Of a DNA stretch of 34,795 nucleotides, positions 25,962-33,487 are shown piece by piece. This DNA is from Acidobacteriaceae bacterium (lineage in GTDB: Bacteria; Acidobacteriota; Terriglobia; Terriglobales; Acidobacteriaceae), in assembly GCA_027449545.1 (NCBI GenBank), contig DAIDLI010000083.1:1-34795 (forward strand), written 5' to 3'. The position numbers were made by a program, and so were the translations under genes. The stretch's first letter is position 1. Each line of letters begins with the position of its first letter. Under the pieces are notes generated by a model that saw nothing but the letters and a program-made list of their open reading frames with translations, searched no databases and had not been told where the DNA came from.

Positions 25962-27395
25962 TCACCGCCAGTAGTACATGCCGCCCATCATCACATAGGG
26001 CCGGTAGAACACCGGCGGATAGCCGTAGTACATCGGATACGGATACGGCCCGCTGTAATACGGCGACGCATAAGGTCCATAGGGATAGGGGCGGTAGTAT
26101 CCGTTTCCGCGCCGGTAGAGCCGCGGCCCACCCTGATTCAGGCCCTGCGCCAGCCGCGCGGCTTCCTGCGGGCTCACCGGGTTCACCGTCAGCGGCCCAT
26201 TCAGGTGGAAAGTGACCTGCGCTTCGGCGGGAATCCAGGCGCTCGGGCCATTGGTGGCCGCGCTGGTGCCCATGCCGGCAGCCGCGCCAACGCCCGCTCC
26301 CGCCGCGCAGCCCACCTCGCCCCCTGCCGCGCAACCGATGATGGTGCCCAGCAGGCCGCCCACAACGGTGTGTCCCACCGTGCGGCCGGCCTTGCTCGGA
26401 CCCTTCACCCGGAACTGATCTGTTTGCAGAGGATAGGTCTGCCCGCCCAGGTCAAGGGAGGTCAGGGTCAGCGCCAGTAGGTCACTGCCTCCCAATGTTC
26501 CTTTGCCGTTGTTCACTACCGCGTTGGTCACCACACCGTGTACGGTGGCGCCGCGCGGGATGGCCAGCGCGCCTCCGGCCGTCACGTCCTGGATCACCGT
26601 GAACTGCACCGGCGTGCCCGGCATGGCATGTTTGCTGTCTACCGGCTCGGAAGTGCGGAGTTGCAGCAGCGTACCGGACGGAATGGTCACCGGCCCGGCA
26701 GGCATCTGGTACGAAGGCTGTTGCGGGTATCCAGGCTGCTGCTGGTACCCCGGCTGCTGCTCGCGCCCATAGCCTTGCTGCCCGTAGGGGGGCTGCCCAT
26801 ACTGTCCCTGCTGGGGATAAGGCGAATACTGCGGTCGCGCCTGGCCGCCCGGATAGGGCTGCGGGGCGGGGTACGGCTCACCCGGCGCGGCGGGCGACTG
26901 TGGAGCGCCGGGCGCGGGAGGCTCCCCGGCCTGACCGTTCTCCGGATACGGCATGGGCTCATTCTGCGGCGGCATCTGGTCCGCCTGCGGGATGTCCTCG
27001 TTGTTCTGATCGGGCAGGTTCTGCGCCTGGGCGGCAGCCTGCGGATTGCCGACGGTCAGGTTGTCCTGGACTCCGGTAACCCCCGGCACGCCCTTCACGA
27101 TGGTTTCCGCGAGATTTTTGGAAGACTGGCTCGAAACCGTGCCCGAGAGCGTCACCTGGCCCTGAATGGTCGCCGCCGTGATCAGATCGTTCTTGAGCTG
27201 GGTGGCGGCGTCGAGCGCCCGCACCACATCCATCTCGATCTGGCCGTCGGTGCGCTGCCCGGCCTGCACTGGAGCAGCCGTGCTGCCGCCGTTCGCGGGC
27301 GCAGTCTGCGCGGCCGCCAGCGCCGCCGCCAGCATCAGTACACCCAAGCCCCCAAAGCCCTTTGCACTGCGATTTCCAAACCACGGGCGAGTCAT
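25962..27395 (-). CDS. Secreted BON-domain protein with PYQ-rich linker and glycine zipper
   Basis: This 477-residue envelope protein has a signal peptide with hydrophobic core LGVLMLAAALAAA (about 17-29), then a BON-like domain at about 52-115 (DVVRALDAATQLKND to VTGVQDNLTV). A Pro/Tyr/Gln-rich linker at about 140-235 carries tandem QQPGY units. A beta-rich domain follows (IPSGTLLQLRTSEPV, AIPRGATVHGVV), then a glycine-zipper segment (VVGGLLGTIIGCAAGGEVG) and a Tyr/Pro-rich tail ending MGGMYYWR. BON domains bind membranes or lipids; glycine zippers insert in or span membranes. The start at 27395 has GGAGAG upstream; in-frame codons before it lack protein character. Function is not known; an outer-membrane-associated role is inferred. 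Confidence 0.78.
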   Translation of the reverse strand: MTRPWFGNRSAKGFGGLGVLMLAAALAAAQTAPANGGSTAAPVQAGQRTDGQIEMDVVRALDAATQLKNDLITAATIQGQVTLSGTVSSQSSKNLAETIVKGVPGVTGVQDNLTVGNPQAAAQAQNLPDQNNEDIPQADQMPPQNEPMPYPENGQAGEPPAPGAPQSPAAPGEPYPAPQPYPGGQARPQYSPYPQQGQYGQPPYGQQGYGREQQPGYQQQPGYPQQPSYQMPAGPVTIPSGTLLQLRTSEPVDSKHAMPGTPVQFTVIQDVTAGGALAIPRGATVHGVVTNAVVNNGKGTLGGSDLLALTLTSLDLGGQTYPLQTDQFRVKGPSKAGRTVGHTVVGGLLGTIIGCAAGGEVGCAAGAGVGAAAGMGTSAATNGPSAWIPAEAQVTFHLNGPLTVNPVSPQEAARLAQGLNQGGPRLYRRGNGYYRPYPYGPYASPYYSGPYPYPMYYGYPPVFYRPYVMMGGMYYWR

Positions 27396-27652
27396 GATCG
27401 TCTCTCCTCGATCGCCTGATCCGGGCCCTGCCGCCTGGAACAAGCCCCCCAGACTCATTATTGCCGGATATGTGGATAGACGCATCCCGGCACCGGCAGT
27501 CACAAGATGTGAACCCCGCGCCGCCCAAAAAGTTCCGCTCCGGCAAAAGGCTGTGCCGAAACGGAAGGGCCGCCTCCCGCCGGCTGTGGTAGCTTGGGCT
27601 TCTACGGACTCCCAGCCCGAAGACAACCACTGCGAACCGCAAGGAGAATCCT

Positions 27653-28111
27653 ATGCCCGAGCGCCTGAACTATGCCCAGGCCTTCCCCGAAGGAATCCAG
27701 GCCATGCGCCAGATGGAGCAGACCATCCGCGCCGCCGGTCTCGAAGTTTCGCTGCTCGAGCTGGTGAAGACCCGCGCCTCCCAGATCAACGGCTGCGCCT
27801 ACTGCATCGACATGCACACCAAGGACGCCCGCGCCGCCGGCGAGACCGAGCAGCGGCTTTACGCCCTCTCCGCCTGGCGCGAGACGCCGTTCTTTACCCC
27901 GCGCGAGCGCGCCGCCCTGGCCTGGACCGAGGCGCTCACCAACATCCAGCAGGGCCACGCCCCCGATGATGTGTATGGAGAGGCACTGCGCGAGTTCGGG
28001 GAGACCGGCCTGGTGAAGCTTACGCTGGCCATCACCCAGATCAACGCCTGGAACCGTATCGCCATCGCCTTCCGCGCCGAGCCCGGCCACTACCAGCCCG
28101 GCAAGCACTAA
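27653..28111 (+). CDS. AhpD-like carboxymuconolactone decarboxylase family protein
   Basis: This 152-residue all-helical protein has the AhpD core: LLELVKTRASQINGCAYCIDMH with redox cysteines Cys48 and Cys51 and His55. Members act as thiol peroxidase partners or small alkylhydroperoxidases, using the CXXC pair and nearby His/Glu as proton relay. The start at 27653 has a strong AAGGAGAA ribosome site. It is a lone + strand gene divergent from the BON-domain gene (257-base gap, where no clear promoter was recognised). True 4-carboxymuconolactone decarboxylase activity is unlikely given the CXXC motif. Confidence 0.88.
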   Translation: MPERLNYAQAFPEGIQAMRQMEQTIRAAGLEVSLLELVKTRASQINGCAYCIDMHTKDARAAGETEQRLYALSAWRETPFFTPRERAALAWTEALTNIQQGHAPDDVYGEALREFGETGLVKLTLAITQINAWNRIAIAFRAEPGHYQPGKH

Positions 28112-28192
28112 CTCGGCGCAAACGCTCCAGGGAAGGCGCGGCCTCGCAAGGGCGCGGCTTCACAGCTTGCTGAAAAAATCGTAGGAGGGGGC

Positions 28193-28262
28193 TCTGTGTC
28201 AGGGCACGAGTTGACTCGTGCCGCAATTGGCGCAAAATCCACGCGGCTTCAGCCGCTGGGGA
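28193..28262. repeat. Hairpin repeat related to the pyk-YihY element
   Basis: GGGCACGAG-TTGA-CTCGTGCCGCA (28202-28225) has the same frame as GGGCACGGC-TTCA-GCCGTGCCGCA at 20977-21000, but two stem positions differ on both sides so that pairing is kept. A second hairpin, GCGGC-TTCA-GCCGC, follows at 28243-28256. The element lies in the gap between the AhpD-like gene and the small gene after pgi. Confidence 0.65.
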
Positions 28263-28286
28263 AACGGCTGGCTTTTGCAGCGGCAC

Positions 28287-28439
28287 TTACGCAAGTTCGG
28301 GGCAACTCCGGCTGATGACGTACCTGCCAAAATACGACCCAATCGGCGGAGCGGTAGAAAAGCAACAGTGATTGAACCCCTGGTACAGCGCATAGGCGGC
28401 CATGGTGAAACCCAGGAGGGCAAACAAGAACCTCCTCAT
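28287..28439 (-). CDS. Possible small single-pass membrane protein (50 residues)
   Basis: A short frame starts 23 bases after the pgi stop, with an almost ideal ribosome site (AGGAGGA, 4-5 bases before ATG). The product starts MRRFLFALLGFTMAAYALY, a basic start followed by a hydrophobic helix. A polar part with a Cys-Cys pair (25-26) and one more Cys near the end (46) follows. It could be a membrane microprotein co-transcribed with pgi. No family is recognised. The ribosome site, the membrane-like N-terminus and the tight position support it; the short length means it could be chance. Confidence 0.48.
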   Translation of the reverse strand: MRRFLFALLGFTMAAYALYQGFNHCCFSTAPPIGSYFGRYVISRSCPELA

Positions 28440-28462
28440 CCGCTCCTCCTGGCTCACTCTTC

Positions 28463-30187
28463 TTACCGGATGGCCGCCTCGCGCAGCGCGGCATCCACCG
28501 CCGCCCGCACCGTATCCAGCCCCTTGGCCACATCGCCCTTCAGGTGCAGCCGCAGCGCCCGCCGTCCGCGCGCCTCCAGCACTGCCAGATCGCCGGCTGC
28601 CTGCGCGTCGATCACCACCCCGAACGTGAACTTTTGTCCGGGAATGTCGACGTCCGCCGGATGATCGCCGGTGAGTTGCAGGAAGACGCCCGTGTTCGGG
28701 CCGCCCTTGTAGTCCTGCCCGGTGGAGTGCAGAAAGCGAGGCCCGAAGCCCATGCACGTCGCCACCCGCTTCATATCGCGAATGCGGTGCCGGAACTCCT
28801 GGATGGTGTTCTCGTACTCCGCGAACATGGGCAGGAAGGCCAGGATGGCAACGTAATCGTTCTGCTTGATGTTGGCGAAGTGCGCCCGCAGATAGGTCGC
28901 CAGGCTCGCGCCGGTACCTTCCACCTTAAGCTCCTTGGCGTAGGCATCGGAGGCGAAGACCTCCACGCCTTCGGCCACGAAGATCGGCTTGCGGTAGGGC
29001 AGCTTGCCGGTCTTTTCGTACTCGGTGGTGATGGCCCGTGCCTCCACCTTGGCCGCTTCCACGTCCGGCTGATCGAAGGGATTGATGCCCATCACCGCGC
29101 CGGCCACCGCGGTGGCCACCTCCCACAGGAAGAACTGCCCGAAGATCTCGTAGAGATCTTCAATCTCGATGCGCACCACCGGATGACCGGCCGCCTCCAA
29201 CTCCGCCACGGCCTTGTCGTGCACGGTGTCGCGCGTTCCCGCCAGGCGGACATAGGCGAACACGCGGTCGTTGCCATACACCTGCACCGGGCCCACCGCC
29301 TCGCGGTCCACCGGGGTGATGCCCTTGCCCAGCTTGCCGGTCGACTCGGCGATCAACTGCTCCATCCAGGCGCCGAGGTCGTAGATCTCCGGCGAGGTGA
29401 AGATGGTGATCTTGTCGCGGCCGGCATTGTGGGCGCTGCCCAGCAGCAGGCCGAGCTGCACCGCGGGATTCTCGGCCGGCGGATTCTTCGCCGAGGCTAC
29501 CGCCTTGGCCGCCTCGGCCAGCAGTTTGCCGGTGTCCAGCCCCATCACCGTGGCCGCAATCACGCCGAAGTTCGACAGCGCCGAGTAGCGCCCGCCAATC
29601 TGCGGATCGCCGTAGAAGATCTTCCAGAAGCCGTCGCCCTTGGCCACCTGCTCCATCTTCGAGCCGGGATCGGTGATGGCGATGAAGTGGCTGCCCGCCT
29701 GCTCCGCGCCTACCGCCTTCTGCATCTCGGCGAAGAAGTATTGCTTCAGGATGTTCGGTTCCAGCGTCGATCCGGACTTGCTGGCCACGATCACCAGCGT
29801 GCGGCTCAGGTCTACCTTGTTGCGGATCGCGCGCACCTGATCGGGATCGGTGGAATCGACGATGTGCAGCGCCGGAAAGCCCGCCTGCCGCCCGAAGGTC
29901 ACGGACAGCACTTCGGGGCAGAGACTGGAGCCGCCCATGCCCAGCAGCAGCACCGACTCGTAGCCCGCCGCCTTCACGTCCTTTGCCAGCGCGGTGAATG
30001 CGCCGGCGTCTTTCTGCTGGCGCTCGACGATATTCGTCCAGCCCAGCCAGTTCTCTTCACCCTTGCTCGTCCACAGCCCTGGATCCTTCTTCCAGAACTG
30101 TTCCACCTTGCTGTGAGACTTCCAGTCGGCAGCGGCTGCGTCGCAGGCGCCGCGAAGGTCTTGGGGGACTGCAAATTGGATTTTCAT
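28463..30187 (-). CDS. pgi: Glucose-6-phosphate isomerase
   Basis: This 574-residue enzyme interconverts glucose-6-phosphate and fructose-6-phosphate. Sugar isomerase (SIS) motifs are LLLGMGGSSLCPEVL, IVASKSGSTLEPN and GGRYSALSNFGVIAA; later HNAGRDKITIF and ESTGKLGKGITPV follow. The sequence resembles the isomerase half of fused transaldolase/phosphoglucose isomerases more than E. coli Pgi, yet no transaldolase part is present: the frame starts MKIQFAVPQDL. ATG 30187 is used; a GTG directly before it is an alternative. The gene may be first in a two-gene unit with the small membrane frame. Together with manA nearby and manC it supplies GDP-mannose precursors. Confidence 0.95.
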   Translation of the reverse strand: MKIQFAVPQDLRGACDAAAADWKSHSKVEQFWKKDPGLWTSKGEENWLGWTNIVERQQKDAGAFTALAKDVKAAGYESVLLLGMGGSSLCPEVLSVTFGRQAGFPALHIVDSTDPDQVRAIRNKVDLSRTLVIVASKSGSTLEPNILKQYFFAEMQKAVGAEQAGSHFIAITDPGSKMEQVAKGDGFWKIFYGDPQIGGRYSALSNFGVIAATVMGLDTGKLLAEAAKAVASAKNPPAENPAVQLGLLLGSAHNAGRDKITIFTSPEIYDLGAWMEQLIAESTGKLGKGITPVDREAVGPVQVYGNDRVFAYVRLAGTRDTVHDKAVAELEAAGHPVVRIEIEDLYEIFGQFFLWEVATAVAGAVMGINPFDQPDVEAAKVEARAITTEYEKTGKLPYRKPIFVAEGVEVFASDAYAKELKVEGTGASLATYLRAHFANIKQNDYVAILAFLPMFAEYENTIQEFRHRIRDMKRVATCMGFGPRFLHSTGQDYKGGPNTGVFLQLTGDHPADVDIPGQKFTFGVVIDAQAAGDLAVLEARGRRALRLHLKGDVAKGLDTVRAAVDAALREAAIR

Positions 30188-30345
30188 CACGACTTCGATT
30201 GTGCCTCATCTGCTCGGCTTCAGAAAACCCGGCACGTGCACGGGACTGCCAGATCGTTGGTTGCGGTGCTTCGGGCGGGCGTTGCTGCCACAGCAAGTTG
30301 CTGAATCAAGCCGGCAGGCCTTTGAACGAGGGCAGAAAGGGGTGC

Positions 30346-30377
30346 CCCAGGTCCCCCGGTCTCACCGGGGACCTGGG
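30346..30377. terminator. Hairpin after the HD hydrolase gene
   Basis: A 14-pair stem with one bulged C (CCCAGGTCCCCCGGT, loop CTC, ACCGGGGACCTGGG) begins 7 bases past the HD gene stop on the - strand. No T-run follows. It may end the manA-HD transcript or belong to the intergenic hairpin repeats. Confidence 0.5.
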
Positions 30378-30383
30378 CCTGTC

Positions 30384-30992
30384 TCAATGCAGATGCTCAC
30401 CGGCTTCAGCTTCGAGCGCCGCCACGAACGCGCGCAGGCTCGCAACCTTCTCCACCGCCAGTTCCCGCGCCCGCGGCAACTCCAGCTTACCCGGCAGCTC
30501 ATCGACTGCCTTCTTCAACACTGGCAGCACCGCGGAGACGGTTGCGTAGCGCGTATCCCGGCCCACCTTGACCAGGGCGCGCACCGCGCCCACCGCTCCG
30601 AGCTGCTCGAGGATATCGGCGTCGCGCAGGATCGTCGCCTCGAGGGTCGCCGGCCGGTCCTGCGGCTGATGGGTGCGGATGGCCTCGGCCACGGCATCCA
30701 GCTTCTCCGCCGGAAAGCCCCACTCCGCAAGCAGCTCGCGGCTCCGGGCGACGGTGTAGGGCACATGATTCCAGCGCGCCAGCGCCGCCGGATCCGCGGG
30801 GCGGTGTCCGGCAAACACGCCCAGATCATGCATCCAGGCCGCGGCGAAGACCACATCGTCGTCGTACTCCAGGCCGCGGCCAATCGCTTGCGTGAGCGCA
30901 TAGAGCCGCGGCTGGTGGCCGTACTTGTCTACGGGCAGAGCTTCGGCGCGAATGTACTTCAGGACGGAACCGCGCCAGCCCGAGTCGCTCAT
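30384..30992 (-). CDS. HD-domain hydrolase
   Basis: This 202-residue protein has the HD phosphohydrolase pattern: His26 (YGHQPRLYA), His55-Asp56 (AAWMHDLGVF) and a later Asp at about 124 or 126 (ILRDADILEQ). HD proteins bind metal ions and hydrolyse phosphate esters, often of nucleotides; the substrate cannot be read from the sequence. The ATG at 30992 overlaps the manA stop in an ATGA arrangement, so translation is coupled to manA. An ATG five codons earlier lies inside manA and is less likely. A strong hairpin follows the stop. Confidence 0.77.
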   Translation of the reverse strand: MSDSGWRGSVLKYIRAEALPVDKYGHQPRLYALTQAIGRGLEYDDDVVFAAAWMHDLGVFAGHRPADPAALARWNHVPYTVARSRELLAEWGFPAEKLDAVAEAIRTHQPQDRPATLEATILRDADILEQLGAVGAVRALVKVGRDTRYATVSAVLPVLKKAVDELPGKLELPRARELAVEKVASLRAFVAALEAEAGEHLH

Positions 30993-31966
30993 GATCTGCC
31001 CGGCCACTCGGGCGTGATGCGGATCAGGTCCAGGCCGCCGCGGTTCTCCAGAACAAACTCCGGCGAGGCCGCCGGAACCGCCACAATCCCGCGCTCGGGC
31101 AGGTCCACGGCTTCAAAGCCCGCGCCGCGGATGCGCCCCGCGCCCGCCGCCGCGAACAGGTAAGCCAGGCTCGGCTTGGCGTCCTCGCCGCGCAGCGCCC
31201 GGCTGGCGATGCGGCCATTCACCGGCACCCGCTCCACGCGGAAGTATTCGGTTGCGATCAGAACTGTCCTGTCCGCCAGTTGCCGGGGTGTCACTTTGCC
31301 GGCGCGGGTCTGCAACTTGGTGGCCTCGAGGGAAGGCTCGACGTGCAGCTCACGCGGACGTCCGTAGTCGAACATGCGGTAGGTGATATCGCAGTTCTGC
31401 TGCGTCTCCAGCAGGATCGCGCCCGGCCAGATGGAGTGCACCGTTCCCGCATCCACAAAGATCATGTCGCCCTTGTGGACCGGGACTCCATTGAGGCTGG
31501 CCTCCAGCGTTCCGTCGGCAATCTGCTGCCGCACCTGCTCGAGCGTAGTGCCCGGCTTCAGCCCCAGCGCCACCTGCGCTCCGGGTTCGGCAGCCAGCGC
31601 ATACCAGCACTCGGTCTTGCCGCGCGGCTGCCCGGCTCTCTGCGCCAGCACGTCATCGGGATGCACCTGCACGCTCAGCTTCTCGCGCGCGAACAGCACC
31701 TTGATCAGCAATGGCGACTCGCGCTCCGGCGCGTTATCGCCCAGCAACTGCTGGTGAGCTTCGCGGAAGAACGCATCCAGCCGCTTGCCTGCATGAGGTC
31801 CGGTGCCGACCAGGCACTGGTCTCCGGTCAGCCATACCTCGCCGATGGGCTGTTCATCGGCTACACGATCAAACCATGGACGCAGGTCGCGATAGCCCCA
31901 CACGCGGGGATCGAAATGGGGTTCAATACGAAAAGGGAAGAGAGCGGATACCGGTGCAGCAGACAT
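30989..31966 (-). CDS. manA: Mannose-6-phosphate isomerase, class I
   Basis: This 325-residue zinc cupin interconverts fructose-6-phosphate and mannose-6-phosphate. Zinc and active-site motifs are KLSVQVHPDD, KTECWYAL and FVDAGTVHSIWPGAILLE, followed by the Arg-containing NCDITYRMFDYGR. The size fits the short, Bacillus-like type I enzymes of about 315 residues rather than the E. coli form of about 390. It is transcribed with the downstream HD hydrolase by a 4-base overlap and is divergent from the POTRA-like gene, with a 148-base spacer. It complements the single-domain ManC at 16014-17132. Confidence 0.93.
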   Translation of the reverse strand: MSAAPVSALFPFRIEPHFDPRVWGYRDLRPWFDRVADEQPIGEVWLTGDQCLVGTGPHAGKRLDAFFREAHQQLLGDNAPERESPLLIKVLFAREKLSVQVHPDDVLAQRAGQPRGKTECWYALAAEPGAQVALGLKPGTTLEQVRQQIADGTLEASLNGVPVHKGDMIFVDAGTVHSIWPGAILLETQQNCDITYRMFDYGRPRELHVEPSLEATKLQTRAGKVTPRQLADRTVLIATEYFRVERVPVNGRIASRALRGEDAKPSLAYLFAAAGAGRIRGAGFEAVDLPERGIVAVPAASPEFVLENRGGLDLIRITPEWPGRS

Positions 31967-32114
31967 AGGAATGAATCTAACCTCGTGGCCGATCGAACAG
32001 GATGGTTTTTCGAGCGCAGCAGCAAGAGTGGCGCTGCGCGCAACTTCACTCTAGCAGACGGAGCAAAAAAACAGTCGTTCGAGGATTCCCCGGTATGGAA
32101 GGCTTCCTCGCATC

Positions 32115-33389
32115 ATGCAACGCGGCTCCCGTTCCTTGCTGTTGGCTGCGGCCGTCATCGGGCTCGCCTGTCCGGTCACGGCCCAGAAGTTCGTCCCCAA
32201 GGCCATCCGTTTTCAGGGCGATCCGGAGTACTCCAACCAGGAACTGATGGCTGCGGCCGGACTGAAGACGGGCACCGTGCTCAGTTTCTCCGAGATGGGC
32301 GCTCACACGCAGCAGTTGCTCGCCAGCGGCATGTTCTCCTCGGCTGCGTTCAAGTTCGATGGCGAGGACCTGATATTCTCCCTTGCGCCCTCACCCGATG
32401 TTTATCCGGTGCGCCTGGCCAATCTGCCCATCGCCGCCGGCCCGGCGCTCGATGCCAGGCTGCATGACCTGCTGCCGCTCTACCACGGCAAGGTCCCCGC
32501 CGATGGCGGTCTTGCGGAGCAGGTGCGGGTGGCTCTGCAAAAGATCCTGGCCGAGCAGGGCGTGACAGCGGTTGTGGCGGCTACAACCGCCGCCGATCTG
32601 GTTACCGGCAAAGTCAACGCGGTCGACTATTCCATTACGTCTCCGCTGGTTTCCATCGGCCCCGTGCAGTTGCAGGGCGTCTCTGCGCAAGATGAACCCT
32701 TGCTGCGCAAGGCTTTGGCCAGCGTCGTCCAGGTTCCTTTCGATACCGCCCATTCAGGCCCAGGCCTGCAGCACGCAGCGGCGCTGTATTACCAGGACCG
32801 CGGCTATGCCGGCGTCCAGGTGCAGTCGGCGATCAGCGGACCGGCGCAGATCACCCCGAGCGGCATCTTCGTGCCTTTCTCCCTCTCCATCCAGCCCGGG
32901 CGTCTCTATACGATCAGCTCGATCCAGCTTCCCAGCGGCTCTCCGGTTTCTGACGCGGAGATTGCCAAAATTCTCTCCGACAAGAAGATCCCTCTCGACG
33001 GAGTGCGCGTTCGCACCGTCTGGAGCCTGCTGGCGGATCGCCACCACGCGCAAGGCCGCCTGGATTGCAGGATCACGCCGCACGCAACCTTCAATGATGC
33101 GGCCGGCACCGTCAGCTACACCGCCGATGTGGTTCCCGGTCCGGTCTACCACTTGGCCTTCGTCAAATTCGACAACGTGAGCGACGGGCTGCGCAGCGAG
33201 TTGATGCGCTTCTGGCAGATGATGCCCGGAGACCCCTTCAACCAAAGTTACGTGGGAACGTTTGTCGCCAAGGCCGAGATGCAGGATCCGCAGTTGCGCG
33301 CCAGCCTGAACGGCGTGAAGCAGAGCTTCGACGTCACCGCCGATCCCAATACCCATACCGTCAATGTGGTGATCCGCTTTACCCGATGA
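32115..33389 (+). CDS. Secreted POTRA-repeat protein without a beta-barrel
   Basis: This 424-residue exported protein has signal peptide residues 1-23 (core LLLAAAVIGLACP, cleavage after VTA). The mature part appears to hold four POTRA-like units (about 25-105, 172-245, 262-340 and 345-423): each opens with a beta-strand such as PKAIRFQGDPEYSNQELM, VSIGPVQLQGVS or YHLAFVKFDNVS and has two helices with x-x-G-x-x-F/Y turns. BamA and TamA carry such repeats before an outer-membrane barrel; here the chain ends right after the fourth unit (VNVVIRFTR). It may be a free periplasmic partner of outer-membrane assembly. GGAAGG lies 12 bases before the ATG. The repeat reading is by eye and uncertain. 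Confidence 0.62.
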   Translation: MQRGSRSLLLAAAVIGLACPVTAQKFVPKAIRFQGDPEYSNQELMAAAGLKTGTVLSFSEMGAHTQQLLASGMFSSAAFKFDGEDLIFSLAPSPDVYPVRLANLPIAAGPALDARLHDLLPLYHGKVPADGGLAEQVRVALQKILAEQGVTAVVAATTAADLVTGKVNAVDYSITSPLVSIGPVQLQGVSAQDEPLLRKALASVVQVPFDTAHSGPGLQHAAALYYQDRGYAGVQVQSAISGPAQITPSGIFVPFSLSIQPGRLYTISSIQLPSGSPVSDAEIAKILSDKKIPLDGVRVRTVWSLLADRHHAQGRLDCRITPHATFNDAAGTVSYTADVVPGPVYHLAFVKFDNVSDGLRSELMRFWQMMPGDPFNQSYVGTFVAKAEMQDPQLRASLNGVKQSFDVTADPNTHTVNVVIRFTR

Positions 33390-33397
33390 AGCCCTGC

Positions 33398-33417
33398 GCC
33401 GCCGTCGGGCGGCTTTC
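33398..33417 (+). terminator. Weak terminator after the POTRA-repeat gene
   Basis: A 6-base GC stem (GCCGCC, loop GTCG, GGCGGC) followed by TTTC lies 9 bases past the stop codon. Short stem and few T residues make it a weak candidate. Confidence 0.4.
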
Positions 33418-33487
33418 ATGAGAGCCCTCTCATTAGGCTGCTCTTCTTTTGGACTCTGGTGTGCCTCCTCCCTGCTGAGGCGCGGCC

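Noticed and set aside
28544-30304. A 586-codon open frame antisense to pgi
   Set aside because: Mirror of the strongly conserved isomerase; no domain and an Arg/His/Gly-rich product.
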